Counted from the first letter of the stretch, positions 52,680 to 60,955 are shown. The stretch is 64,000 nt of DNA from Actinosynnema sp042752395 (GCF_042752395.1 NZ_JBHYXZ010000008.1:40701-104700), one strand, 5' to 3'. Notes: generated by a model from the sequence alone, not told the origin. Translations and numbers: made by a program.

Positions 52680-54005
52680 ATGACCATTCCGGTCCAGCGA
52701 GCGGCCGATCCGCGCGAGGCCGCCGTCACGAACCTGCGCGAGGCCCGGATGGCGCTGGACGAGGGACGTCCCGGCGACGCGCTGGAGGCCGCGGAGAAGG
52801 CGGTGGCCGCGTTCTCGTGGCTGGACGACGCGGAAGGCGTGGCGCACAGCGTGCTGGTCCAGTCCGTGGCGCTGGGCAAGCGCGGCCTGCTGCCCGGCGC
52901 GCTGGACACCATCGACCGGGTCGGGGCCATCGCGGCGGCGAACCGGCACGTCGGGTTGCAGGCGTGGTGCGGGTTCGCGCAGGCCGTGGTGGAGCTGCGG
53001 CTGGACTCGCGGGAGCGGTCGCTGCACTCGCTGGCGCGCGCCCTGGGCCTGGCCGAGCTGACCAAGGACGTCGAGCTGATCGGCTCGATCCTGTTCGAGC
53101 AGGCGAACGTCCTGCGCACCCAGTACCACGAGCACTGCCTGGCGCGGTCGGCGGCGAGCCGGTGCAGCCTGGACGGCGAACCGTGCACGCGCAAGCTGCG
53201 GCGGGCCGAGGAACTGTGCGCGCAGGCCCGGGACCGGTGGAAGCACCTGGACCAGCCGCTGCGGATGGCCCGGCTGAACCTGCTGCTCACGCACGTGCGG
53301 CTGGACCTCGGCGAGGTGGACCGGGCGCTGCGCTCGTGCCAGCGGGCCGACCGGCTGCTGGCCGGGCAGGACCGGCCCGTGCTGCGGGCCGAGCTGCTGA
53401 TGGCGCGGGCCCGGATCAGCGGCGTGCGGGAGCGCTACGACGACCAGGTGCGGCTGCTCACGCGGGCGGCGGAGCTGGCGATGGGCGCGCTGGCCCGCGA
53501 GGTCGCGGTGCGGGCGCACGGCGCGCTGAGCGTGGCCTTCGAGCGGGCCGGGAAGCTCGACTCGGCGCTGCACCACGCCCGGTCCCAGCTGGAGCAGTAC
53601 CGGCTGTGGGAGCTGCAGGAAGGTCGTGACCTGCTGCGGATGCGGGAGCACGACCTGTCCGCGCGGCTGGTCGACCAGCTGGCCGAGCGCACGTTCGGGC
53701 CGCGGTCGGCGCGGGTGGCGCGGCCGGACCCGCTGCGCAGCTCCGCCACCGCGGAGCAGGACAACCGGCGGATCGCGCGGGCGTTGCGCGCGGGCCTCAC
53801 CAAGCGGGGCATCGAGGTGCTGCGGCGGGTGGCGGCCGGCGAGAGCACGACGGGCATCGCGGCGGAGCTGGGGCTGTCGCCCAAGACCGTGCAGAACCAC
53901 CTCCAGCGCATCTACCGGACCATCGGCGTGCGCGACCGGGCGGGCGCGGCGGTGTGGTGGGTGGACCTGGACGAGGAGCCGAGGGCGCGGTCGGCGCGCG
54001 ACTGA
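52680..54005 (+). CDS. LuxR-type regulator with helical repeat sensor
   Basis: 441 aa. Residues ~15-330 are TPR/MalT-like helical repeats (DEGRPGDALEAAEKAVAAF, LGEVDRALRSCQRADRLLAG). The C-terminal LuxR HTH (~370-425) reads TKRGIEVLRRVAAGESTTGI then AAELGLSPKTVQNHLQRIYR. There is no P-loop ATPase domain and no receiver domain. Its ATG at 52680 lies 52 bp after the ligase stop, so it may be on the same transcript. Signal unknown. Confidence 0.88.
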   Translation: MTIPVQRAADPREAAVTNLREARMALDEGRPGDALEAAEKAVAAFSWLDDAEGVAHSVLVQSVALGKRGLLPGALDTIDRVGAIAAANRHVGLQAWCGFAQAVVELRLDSRERSLHSLARALGLAELTKDVELIGSILFEQANVLRTQYHEHCLARSAASRCSLDGEPCTRKLRRAEELCAQARDRWKHLDQPLRMARLNLLLTHVRLDLGEVDRALRSCQRADRLLAGQDRPVLRAELLMARARISGVRERYDDQVRLLTRAAELAMGALAREVAVRAHGALSVAFERAGKLDSALHHARSQLEQYRLWELQEGRDLLRMREHDLSARLVDQLAERTFGPRSARVARPDPLRSSATAEQDNRRIARALRAGLTKRGIEVLRRVAAGESTTGIAAELGLSPKTVQNHLQRIYRTIGVRDRAGAAVWWVDLDEEPRARSARD

Positions 54006-54205
54006 GTCACTTCCCGGTTCCCGGCTCGTTACCGGAAGTGGTGGGATGTCCCCGACGATCGGGGCTCCCGCTCCGGGGGTATTGCCCAACGAGCAGGGGC
54101 GGAAGTGGGTGATGACCGTGAGGACCGCCGTGTGCCATGCTCCGCTTGGACGCTCTTCGGCGTCACCCGCGGATCGGGTCCGGCTGCCCCTGCCGACCAC
54201 GCCGC

Positions 54206-54226
54206 TACGATCGAAACGGAGTTCGA
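54206..54226 (+). promoter_or_regulatory. Candidate LexA SOS box over the promoter of a small peptide gene
   Basis: TCGAAA-CGGA-GTTCGA (54211-54226) matches the actinobacterial LexA box at 11 of 12 fixed positions. It overlaps by one base a TACGAT -10 (54206-54211), exactly the geometry seen at 14505-14525. No PafBC motif is present 8 bp upstream of this -10. Confidence 0.65.
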
Positions 54227-54228
54227 CG

Positions 54229-54378
54229 ATGGTTGTGCACTCCCTGCACAGGATCATGGCCGCGCTCGCCATCTGCGCCGGTCTCGCGGTCGTCGTCGGC
54301 GTGCCCACCGCCGTCGCCGTCCAGGGCGAGAGCGCCACGGCCAGGGTGTTCCAGGCGCCGTACAGCGCGCAGCCGTGA
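54229..54378 (+). CDS. Small secreted or membrane peptide, 49 aa
   Basis: MVVHSLHRIMAALAICAGLA starts a hydrophobic segment (~8-30) ending in PTAVAVQGE, which could be a signal peptide cut after AVA, leaving about 19 residues, or a single membrane anchor. GGAG (54218-54221) lies 7 bases before the ATG. An in-frame ATG at 54113 would bury the signal and is less likely. No homologue recognised. The LexA-type box upstream suggests damage control; small SOS membrane peptides in other bacteria (SidA, TisB, DivS-like) block division or depolarise the membrane, but no sequence similarity is claimed. Confidence 0.6.
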   Translation: MVVHSLHRIMAALAICAGLAVVVGVPTAVAVQGESATARVFQAPYSAQP

Positions 54379-54448
54379 CCGGGTCGCGCCGTCCCTGACG
54401 GCGCCGCGGGTCGGGTTGGCGCACACGCGGGCCCGGCGTTGAGGCACA

Positions 54449-54949
54449 GTGGACGGCGTGAGCAACGAAGTGTTGCGCCTGCGTGCGCCGCGGCACCAGG
54501 TGAGCCGCAAGTCGATCACCCTCTGGACCCTGCACGCGGTGATCGGCTGGGCGGTGCTGCTGGCGCCGCAGGCGGTGGCGCTGCTCTTCGTGGCGTCGCC
54601 GTGGCAGGTGACCGCGGCGCTGGCCACGCTCGTGCTGGGCGTCGCGCACACCCTGGTGATGCCGCGGTGGCGGTACCGGGTGCACCGCTGGGAGGCCACC
54701 CCGGACGCGGTCTACACGCTGGCCGGCTGGCTGAACCAGGAGTGGCGGATCGCGCCGGTGTCGCGCATCCAGACCGTGGACACCAAGCGCGGCCCGTTGC
54801 AGCAGCTGCTCGGCCTGTCCACGGTCACCGTCACCACCGCCTCGGCGGCGGGGCCCGTGCTGATCGAGGGCCTGGAGCACGACGAGGCGGTGCGGCTGGC
54901 CGACGAGCTGACCTCGACGACGCAGGCCACGCCGGGTGATGCCACGTGA
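54449..54949 (+). CDS. PH-domain membrane protein, YdbS-like
   Basis: 166 aa. Two membrane helices (~28-48, ~52-72) are followed by a bacterial PH (DUF304) domain: YRVHRWEATPDAVYTLAGWL, then RIQTVDTKRGPLQQLLGL. GTG at 54449 is given; GTG at 54458 is an alternative. Its TGA overlaps the next start as GTGA at 54946. YdbS/YdbT pairs in Bacillus affect resistance to amylocyclicin-type peptides; the role here is unknown. Confidence 0.85.
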   Translation: MDGVSNEVLRLRAPRHQVSRKSITLWTLHAVIGWAVLLAPQAVALLFVASPWQVTAALATLVLGVAHTLVMPRWRYRVHRWEATPDAVYTLAGWLNQEWRIAPVSRIQTVDTKRGPLQQLLGLSTVTVTTASAAGPVLIEGLEHDEAVRLADELTSTTQATPGDAT

Positions 54950-56442
54950 CCACGGAGCTGCCCGCCGCGCCGGAGCACGTCGAGCCGGTGGTGGACTGGC
55001 ACCGGCTGGACGTGCGCATGCTCATCGTCCGGCCGCTGAACGAGCTGCTCGGCCTGGTGCCGGTGTTCGTCGGCCTGCTCGTGCTGGGCAAGGGCGAGAC
55101 GTGGCGCATCCTGGTCAGCCTGGGCGTGATCGCCGCGATCGTGCTGTTCGGCCTGCTGCGCTGGCTCACCACCCGGTACCGGATCACCACCGAGCAGGTG
55201 GAGATGCACACCGGCCTGGTCGTCCGCAAGCGCCTGGCCGTGCCGCGGGACCGGATCCGCACCGTCGACCTGACCGCGAAGCTCGGGCACCGGCTGTTCG
55301 GGCTGTCCGCGATCCGGGTCGGCACGGGGCAGCGCGACCAGCCCGGCGAGGACGGCCTGACGTTGGACGCGGTGTCGTCGGCCGAGGCGGAACGGCTGCG
55401 CGTGCTGCTGCTCACCATCGCCAAGGCGGAGGTCCCGGCGACCGGCGCGGCGGCGGAGGAGGAGCGGACCGGCGTCGTGCTGTCCCAGTGGGACAACCGG
55501 TGGCTGCGGTACGCGCCGCTGACGTTGTCCGGCCTCGTGGCGGCGGGCGCGCTGTTCGGTTTCGTGGCGAACGTGGTGCGCGAGCTGGACATCGAGGTGT
55601 TCGACCCGATGAGCGAGGCCGTGCACTGGGTCGCCGCCCAGCCCCTCGGGCTGACGATCGCCCTGTTCGGCGGCGCGGTGCTGCTGATCGCGACGCTGGG
55701 CTCGGTGCTGGTGTACGTGGTGCAGTTCTGGGGCTACCGGCTGACCCGCGAGCCGGACGACACCGTCCGGGTGCGCCGGGGCCTGCTCACCACCCGGTCG
55801 GTTTCCGTTGCCGAGCAACGGCTTCGGGGCGTGGAGCTGGTCGAGCCGCTGCTGCTGCGGGCCGGGCGCGGCGCGCACGCCAAGACCGTGACCACGGGCC
55901 TGGGGCGCAAGGGCGAGAGCAACCTCCTGCTGCCGCCCGCGCCGGTGGCCGAGGCGCACCGGGTGTCCGCGGCCGTGCTGCGGCAGGAGGAGTCGCCGAC
56001 GGGGACGCCGCTGCGCCGGCACCCGGTGGCCGCCCTGCGCCGCCGGATGGTGCGCGCCGTCGTGCCGCTGCTGGCACTCGCGGCGGTCCTGGCGTGGTTC
56101 GCGCCGAGCTGGACGTGGCAGGTCGTGCTGGCGCTGGTGCCCTTCTCCGCCGCGCTGGGCTGGGACCGCTACCGGTCGCTGGGCCACGCGTTGACCGACC
56201 GGTACCTGGTCGCCCGCGCGGGTTCGGCGATCCGGGAGACGGTGGCGCTGCAACGCACCGGCGTCATCGGCTGGCGCGTCTCGCGCTCGTTCTTCCAGCG
56301 GCGCGCGGGCCTGGTCACGATCTCGGCCACCACCGCGGCGGGTGACGGGGCGTACCACGTGATCGACGTGGCGGAGGCGGACGGGCTCGCGGTGGCCGAC
56401 GAGGCCGTGCCGGGTCTGCTGCGCCCGTTCCTCGAACCGTGA
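54946..56442 (+). CDS. PH-domain membrane protein, YdbT-like
   Basis: 498 aa with three PH (DUF304) domains separated by pairs of membrane helices: first PH ~60-150 (RYRITTEQVEMHTGLVVRKR, IRTVDLTAKLGHRLFGLSAI), second ~245-330 (YRLTREPDDTVRVRRGLLTT), third ~410-490 (HALTDRYLVARAGSAIRETV). Translationally coupled to the YdbS-like gene; the two proteins likely form one membrane complex. Confidence 0.9.
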   Translation: MTTELPAAPEHVEPVVDWHRLDVRMLIVRPLNELLGLVPVFVGLLVLGKGETWRILVSLGVIAAIVLFGLLRWLTTRYRITTEQVEMHTGLVVRKRLAVPRDRIRTVDLTAKLGHRLFGLSAIRVGTGQRDQPGEDGLTLDAVSSAEAERLRVLLLTIAKAEVPATGAAAEEERTGVVLSQWDNRWLRYAPLTLSGLVAAGALFGFVANVVRELDIEVFDPMSEAVHWVAAQPLGLTIALFGGAVLLIATLGSVLVYVVQFWGYRLTREPDDTVRVRRGLLTTRSVSVAEQRLRGVELVEPLLLRAGRGAHAKTVTTGLGRKGESNLLLPPAPVAEAHRVSAAVLRQEESPTGTPLRRHPVAALRRRMVRAVVPLLALAAVLAWFAPSWTWQVVLALVPFSAALGWDRYRSLGHALTDRYLVARAGSAIRETVALQRTGVIGWRVSRSFFQRRAGLVTISATTAAGDGAYHVIDVAEADGLAVADEAVPGLLRPFLEP

Positions 56443-56518
56443 TCTTGGCTGGATCTCGACCCACTATGGCATTCGAGCCACTGTTCGCGGCGGGGCGGCA
56501 TCGCCGAAGCTTGCCGTC

Positions 56519-57814
56519 GTGATCCGCAGCAGGCAGAACTGGGCATGGGTGGTCGCCGGCGTCGCGTTCGTCGCGCTGGTCGGGGCGGCGGCGTTCCGGG
56601 CCGCACCGGGCGCGTTGGTGGAACCGCTGCGGCGGGAGTTCGGGTGGTCCACCGGCACGATCGGCTTCGCCGTGTCGGTGAACCTGCTGCTGTTCGGGCT
56701 GACCGCGCCGTTCGCCGCGGCCCTGATGGAGCGGCTGGGCGTGCGCAAGGTCGTGGCCTCGGCGCTGACGCTGGTCGCGGTGGGCAGCGGGTTGACCGTG
56801 TTCATGTCGACGGCGTGGGAGCTGGTGCTGTTCTGGGGCGTGCTGGTCGGCCTGGGCACCGGGTCGATGGCGCTGGCGTTCGTGGCCACCATCACCGGCC
56901 GGTGGTTCGTCCGCCACCGGGGCCTGGTCACCGGCATCCTCACCGCGGGCGGCGCGACGGGCCAGCTGGTGTTCCTGCCGGTGGTGGCGGCGCTGTCGGA
57001 GTCGTCCGGCTGGCGCAGCGCGTCGGTCGTGGTGTCCGTCGCGGCCCTCGCGGTCGTGCCGCTGGTGCTGCTGTTCCTCCGCGAGCACCCGGCCGACCTG
57101 GGCGTGCCGCCGTACGGCGGGGACGCGGTCGTGCCGGCGCCCGCGCCGACCGGGGGCGCGGCCCGCCGGGCGCTGGGCGCGCTGGCGGGGGCCGCGCGCA
57201 CCGGCCCGTTCTGGTTCCTGGCGGCGGGCTTCGCGATCTGCGGCGCGACCACGAACGGCCTGGTCGGCACCCACTTCATCCCCGCCGCCCACGACCACGG
57301 CATGCCCACCACCACCGCCGCGGGCCTGCTCGCGCTGGTCGGCGTCTTCGACATCGTGGGCACGGTGCTGTCGGGCTGGCTCACCGACCGCGTCGACTCG
57401 CGGGTCCTGCTGGCCGTGTACTACGCGCTGCGCGGCGCGTCACTGCTCGTCCTGCCGCAGCTGTTCCACGACTCGGTGCACCCGTCGATGCTCGTGTTCA
57501 TCATCTTCTACGGCCTGGACTGGGTCGCCACCGTGCCGCCGACCGTCGCCCTGTGCCGCCAGGTCTTCGGCCTGTCCGCCCCGGTCGTCTTCGGCTGGGT
57601 CTTCGCCTCGCACCAGATCGGCGCGGCCTTCGCCGCCACCGCCGCCGGCCTCACCCGGGACCACTTCGGCAACTACGCCCCGGCCTGGTACGCGGCCGGC
57701 CTGCTCAGCGTCACGGCCGCGTTCCTGTCCCTGAAGGTCAAACCCTCACCGCCGCTTGCGACTGGTCCCGAACAGCCCGCGGGTGATCTCGCGGCCGAGC
57801 GCGCTCGCGGCTGA
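56519..57814 (+). CDS. MFS transporter, oxalate/formate antiporter-like, with tail read from a direct repeat
   Basis: 431-aa major facilitator with twelve membrane helices. The first loop FRAAPGALVEPLRREFGWST and TGRWFVRHRGLVTGILTAGG are typical of the monocarboxylate/oxalate-formate group. GTG at 56519. The last 22 residues (SPPLATGPEQPAGDLAAERA...) are encoded by the first copy of the 69-bp direct repeat, that is, by antisense sequence of the helicase gene's 3' end. This end may therefore be an accident of the local rearrangement, or an ancestral convergent overlap. Confidence 0.88.
   Translation: MIRSRQNWAWVVAGVAFVALVGAAAFRAAPGALVEPLRREFGWSTGTIGFAVSVNLLLFGLTAPFAAALMERLGVRKVVASALTLVAVGSGLTVFMSTAWELVLFWGVLVGLGTGSMALAFVATITGRWFVRHRGLVTGILTAGGATGQLVFLPVVAALSESSGWRSASVVVSVAALAVVPLVLLFLREHPADLGVPPYGGDAVVPAPAPTGGAARRALGALAGAARTGPFWFLAAGFAICGATTNGLVGTHFIPAAHDHGMPTTTAAGLLALVGVFDIVGTVLSGWLTDRVDSRVLLAVYYALRGASLLVLPQLFHDSVHPSMLVFIIFYGLDWVATVPPTVALCRQVFGLSAPVVFGWVFASHQIGAAFAATAAGLTRDHFGNYAPAWYAAGLLSVTAAFLSLKVKPSPPLATGPEQPAGDLAAERARG
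57746..57814. repeat. Left copy of 69-bp direct repeat (duplicate helicase 3' end)
   Basis: Identical base for base to 58525-58593. Read on the minus strand it encodes the helicase C-terminus (GREITRGLFGTSRKRR and stop), but with no helicase gene body attached. Read on the plus strand it supplies the MFS C-terminus. Confidence 0.95.
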
Positions 57815-58252
57815 TCAACCTCCGCCGGCGAACGGGTTCCGCACGGTCAGGGTCACGAACACGCGACCGTCCTGGAGGTCCTCGGACACCAGCGTCCCGG
57901 CGCCGGCGCGCAGGGCCGCCTCGACGATCAGGGCGTCCCAGAACGACAAGGTGTGCCGCTCCTCCAGGTCGCTCGCGGACACGATCAGCAGCGGGTCCGT
58001 GTCGACCACGCACCACTCGCCGTAGTCCGCGACGATCCGGCGGGCTTCGGCCTTCGTCATGGGGGGCTTCAGCTTCCGGGTGGCGACGGCGTAGAACTCC
58101 TGCAACACCTGGGTGCTCAACGCGCCGGTGCCGTCGGCCCAGAGGCGGCGCAGGAGGTCCCGCGCGATGACGTGCCGGTCGCCCGCGGCCGAGTCGTGGG
58201 CGTATACCAGGACATTCGTGTCCACGAAGACACGTCGGGTGTGATCGCTCAC
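57815..58252 (-). CDS. vapC: VapC-type PIN-domain toxin
   Basis: 145-aa PIN-domain ribonuclease. The acidic active-site set is complete: Asp11 (VFVDTNVLVYAHD), Glu52 (VLQEFYAV), Asp106 (SFWDALIVEAAL) and Asp125 (LVSEDLQDG). Characterised VapC proteins cut tRNA or rRNA and stop growth until neutralised by VapB. ATG at 58252 overlaps the antitoxin stop (ATGA, 58249-58252). Its stop codon abuts the left direct repeat. Confidence 0.93.
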   Translation of the reverse strand: MSDHTRRVFVDTNVLVYAHDSAAGDRHVIARDLLRRLWADGTGALSTQVLQEFYAVATRKLKPPMTKAEARRIVADYGEWCVVDTDPLLIVSASDLEERHTLSFWDALIVEAALRAGAGTLVSEDLQDGRVFVTLTVRNPFAGGG

Positions 58253-58488
58253 CGGTCGTACAGGTCCTCACGGTTCCAGGACAGACCACCGTGGTCCGAG
58301 GCGTGGTCGAGTGCCGCCAAGGCGCGCCGCTTGGCCGCCTCGTAACGCTCGTCGGCCGCCGCGAGCACGGTGATCTGGTGCGCCAGCAGGGCACTGAGCG
58401 AGGTGCCCTCACGCGCCGCCAACACCTTCGCCTTCTTGATGACCTCGTCATCCAGTTGAAGTGTGACGTTCCGCTTCGACACGACCAC
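58249..58488 (-). CDS. vapB: VapB-type ribbon-helix-helix antitoxin
   Basis: 79 aa. KRNVTLQLDDEVIKKAKVLA is a ribbon-helix-helix strand and first helix, and GTSLSALLAHQITVL is the second helix. The C-terminal part (LDHASDHGGLSWNREDLYDR) would wrap the toxin. GTG at 58488 is given; GTG at 58482 is equally possible, since a weak -10 (TGATAT) sits 8-9 bases before it. Antitoxin precedes toxin as usual. Confidence 0.9.
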   Translation of the reverse strand: MVVSKRNVTLQLDDEVIKKAKVLAAREGTSLSALLAHQITVLAAADERYEAAKRRALAALDHASDHGGLSWNREDLYDR

Positions 58489-58495
58489 AGGATAT

Positions 58496-58519
58496 CACGT
58501 GGACCACGTGGGTCCCACG
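58496..58519 (-). promoter_or_regulatory. Palindromic operator of the vapBC promoter
   Basis: CACGTG-GAC-CACGTG (58496-58511) with an adjoining GTGGGTCCCAC lies immediately upstream of vapB, between it and the right direct repeat. Repeated palindromes of this sort are the usual binding site of the VapB-VapC complex. Confidence 0.65.
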
Positions 58520-58524
58520 CGCAT

Positions 58525-58593
58525 TCACCGCCGCTTGCGACTGGTCCCGAACAGCCCGCGGGTGATCTCGCGGCCGAGCGCGCTCGCGGCTGA
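58525..58593. repeat. Right copy of 69-bp direct repeat (functional helicase 3' end)
   Basis: Identical to 57746-57814. This copy starts at the helicase stop codon (TCA at 58525-58527 on the plus strand) and extends 22 codons into the gene; sequence identity ends abruptly at 58593/58594. Confidence 0.95.
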
Positions 58594-60087
58594 GCGGAGG
58601 AACGACTTCACCGCCGTGTTGCCGAGCACCTGCTCCACCACGCCCGGCTCCTCGCGCGCGCGACGGCGTTCGGCCGGCTCCTCCTGCTCCGGGGCCTCCT
58701 CGTGCTCCGCGGCCTTCTCGTGCTCGGCGGCCTTCTCGTGCCCAGGGGGAGCCACCTTCGCGGTCAGCTTCTCGTACGCCGACTCGCGGTCCACCGTCTC
58801 GGCGTACTTCCCGTGCAGCTCGGACGACGCCGCGGCCTCCTCGATCGCCTCCGGCCCGATCGTGTCCATCAAGGACCGCGGCGCGCGCAACCTCGTCCAC
58901 GCCACCGGGGTCGGCGCGCCCTTCTCGCTCAGCACCGTCACGACCGCCTCGCCCGTCCCCAACGACGTCAGCGCCCGGTCCAGCTCGTAGTGCGGCGTCG
59001 TCGGGTACGTCTTCACCGTCTTCGCCAACGCCGCCTGGTCCTCCGGCGTGAACGCGCGCAACGCGTGCTGCACCCGCGCGCCCAACTGCGACAGCACGGC
59101 GTTCGGCACGTCGGTCGGCAACTGCGTGCAGAAGAACACGCCGACGCCCTTGGACCGGATCAGCTTCACCGTCTGGGTGATGCGCTCCAGGAACGCCTTG
59201 GACGCGTCCGCGAACAGCAGGTGCGCCTCGTCGAAGAAGAACACCAGCTTCGGCCGGTCCAGGTCGCCCTCCTCCGGCAGCACCTCGAACAGCTCCGCCA
59301 GCAACCACATCAGGAACGTGGAGAACAACGCGGGCCGGGCCTGCAGATCCGCCAACTCCAGCAGCGACACCACGCCACGCCCGTCGACCGTGCGCATCAG
59401 GTCGCGCGGGTCGAGCTCCGGCTCGCCGAAGAACGTGTCGCCGCCCTGCGCCTCCAGGTTCACCAGCGACCGCAGGATCACCCCGGCCGTCGCCGACGAC
59501 ACCCCGCCCAGGCCCTTCAGGTCCGCCTTGCCCTCGTCGGACGTGAGGTGCGTGATCACCGCGCGCAGGTCCTTGATGTCCAGCAGCGGCAGCCCGCGCG
59601 AGTCGGCCCAGTGGAAGATCAGCCCGAGCGTGGACTCCTGGGTGTCGTTCAGCCCGAGCACCTTCGCCAGCAGGATCGGCCCGAAGCTCGTCACGGTCGC
59701 CCGCACGGGCACCGCCGCGCCGCCCGTGCCCAGGGACAGGAACTGCACCGGGCACGCCTCCGGCCGCCAGTCGTCCCCCGTCTCGGCGGCGCGCGCGGCG
59801 ACCCGCTCGCCGCCCTCCCCCGGCCGCGACAGCCCGGACAGGTCGCCCTTCACGTCGGCCATCACCACGGGCACGCCCGCCGCCGACAGCTGCTCCGCGA
59901 CGAGCTGCAACGTCTTCGTCTTGCCGGTGCCCGTGGCGCCCGCGACCAGGCCGTGCCGGTTCAGCGTGGCCAGCGGCAGCCGCACCCGCGCGGTCGGCTC
60001 CACCCGGCCGTCCACCAGCACCGCGCCGAGCTCCACGGCCGCGCCCTCGGACGCGTAACCGGCTGCGATGTCGCTCTGGGCCGTCAT
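58525..60087 (-). CDS. HerA-like helicase (DUF853 family)
   Basis: 520-aa P-loop ATPase of the HerA/DUF853 type. Walker A LVAGATGTGKTKTLQL (~48-63), Walker B LVFFFDEAHLLFAD (~290), VGVFFCTQLPTDVPNAV with the sensor Gln, and a Lys/Glu-rich C-terminal region (HEKAAEHEKAAEHEEAPEQE, ~445-465). ATG at 60087 (MTAQSDIAAGYASEG) chosen over the frame start at 60123. HerA relatives pump DNA, usually with the NurA nuclease, but no NurA gene is next to it. Its final 22 codons are the right copy of the 69-bp repeat. Confidence 0.92.
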   Translation of the reverse strand: MTAQSDIAAGYASEGAAVELGAVLVDGRVEPTARVRLPLATLNRHGLVAGATGTGKTKTLQLVAEQLSAAGVPVVMADVKGDLSGLSRPGEGGERVAARAAETGDDWRPEACPVQFLSLGTGGAAVPVRATVTSFGPILLAKVLGLNDTQESTLGLIFHWADSRGLPLLDIKDLRAVITHLTSDEGKADLKGLGGVSSATAGVILRSLVNLEAQGGDTFFGEPELDPRDLMRTVDGRGVVSLLELADLQARPALFSTFLMWLLAELFEVLPEEGDLDRPKLVFFFDEAHLLFADASKAFLERITQTVKLIRSKGVGVFFCTQLPTDVPNAVLSQLGARVQHALRAFTPEDQAALAKTVKTYPTTPHYELDRALTSLGTGEAVVTVLSEKGAPTPVAWTRLRAPRSLMDTIGPEAIEEAAASSELHGKYAETVDRESAYEKLTAKVAPPGHEKAAEHEKAAEHEEAPEQEEPAERRRAREEPGVVEQVLGNTAVKSFLRSAASALGREITRGLFGTSRKRR

Positions 60088-60170
60088 TGCCCCGAGCGTA
60101 ATGAGATTGGTAGGGGCCGCCACCCGAAGCGGCGCGGGGCCGGCGCGACCGGCCGACTAGGCTCGCGCGG

Positions 60171-60782
60171 GTGATGGATCGCCTGGTGTGGATCGACTGC
60201 GAGATGACCGGCCTCGACCTGGGCAAGGACGCCCTGATCGAGATCGCGGCGCTGGTGACCGACGCGGAGCTGAACGTGCTCGGCGAGGGGGTCGACGTGG
60301 TGATCCACGCCGACGACACCGCGCTCGACTCGATGCCCGACGTCGTCATGCAGATGCACGCCAAGTCGGGGCTCACCGAGGAGGTCCGGCGGTCCACCGT
60401 GACGCTGGCCGACGCCGAGGCGCAGGTGCTCGCCTACATCAAGGAGTGGGTGCCCGACCCGCGCACCGCGCCGCTGGCCGGCAACTCGATCGCCACCGAC
60501 CGCGGGTTCATCGCCCGCGACATGCCGGAGCTGGACGCCCACCTGCACTACCGGATGGTCGACGTGTCGTCGATCAAGGAGCTGTGCCGCCGCTGGTACC
60601 CGCGCATCTACTACGCGCAGCCGGGCAAGGGCCTGGCGCACCGCGCGCTCGCCGACATCAAGGAGTCGATCCGCGAGCTGGCGTACTACCGGCGCACGGC
60701 GTTCGTGCCCCAACCAGGGCCGACGTCGGAGCAGGCGCAGGCCGTGGCGGCCGAGCTGCTGGCCGCCGACCGGCCGGAGTAG
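60171..60782 (+). CDS. orn: Oligoribonuclease
   Basis: 203-aa DEDDh 3'-5' exoribonuclease that removes the last di- to oligonucleotides of RNA decay, including pGpG. LVWIDCEMTGLDLGKD holds the first two acidic residues; NSIATDRGFIARDMPELD the third; LAHRALADIKESI the His-Asp pair. GTG at 60171 is chosen over ATG at 60174 because TAGGCT (60158-60163) is a good -10 giving a leaderless mRNA starting at it, and because relatives begin with one extra residue before DRLVWID. Confidence 0.96.
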   Translation: MMDRLVWIDCEMTGLDLGKDALIEIAALVTDAELNVLGEGVDVVIHADDTALDSMPDVVMQMHAKSGLTEEVRRSTVTLADAEAQVLAYIKEWVPDPRTAPLAGNSIATDRGFIARDMPELDAHLHYRMVDVSSIKELCRRWYPRIYYAQPGKGLAHRALADIKESIRELAYYRRTAFVPQPGPTSEQAQAVAAELLAADRPE

Positions 60783-60843
60783 GGCCGATTTCAGACCTGG
60801 CGGTGGGGCACTGTATGCTTCACGCGCCGGGTCAGCCGGTCTT

Positions 60844-60920
60844 GGTGGGTGTAGCTCAGCTGGCAGAGCACTGGGTTGTGATCCCAGGTGTCGCGGGTTC
60901 AAGTCCCGTCACTCACCCCA
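60844..60920 (+). tRNA. tRNA-His (anticodon GTG), CCA encoded
   Basis: Acceptor GTGGGTG pairs with CACTCAC; an extra G at 60844 (position -1) faces the C73 discriminator, the identity mark of tRNA-His. Anticodon arm CTGGG-TTGTGAT-CCCAG has anticodon GTG at 60878-60880; T-arm GCGGG-TTCAAGT-CCCGT. CCA is encoded at 60918-60920, unlike the tRNA-Arg above. Confidence 0.96.
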
Positions 60921-60926
60921 AGCGCA

Positions 60927-60955
60927 ACGCCCCTCGACGCCTCGTCGGGGGGCGT
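60927..60955 (+). terminator. Terminator after tRNA-His
   Basis: Nearly perfect hairpin ACGCCCC-T-CGACG / CGTCG-GGGGGCGT around a CCT loop, followed by CTGTCTTGT. Lies between tRNA-His and the ABC-F gene. Confidence 0.8.

Larger units (their letters stand above)
57746..58593. mobile_element. vapBC cassette flanked by 69-bp perfect direct repeats
   Basis: The same 69 bp occur at 57746-57814 and 58525-58593 in the same orientation; between them are 710 bp holding only vapB and vapC. The repeat is exactly the last 22 codons plus stop of the HerA-like helicase gene, so whatever inserted left the helicase with a complete 3' end and a second copy of that end on the far side. vapC's stop starts at the first base after the left copy. 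No integrase, transposase or terminal inverted repeat is visible. Insertion with target duplication is inferred from this symmetry. Confidence 0.8.
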
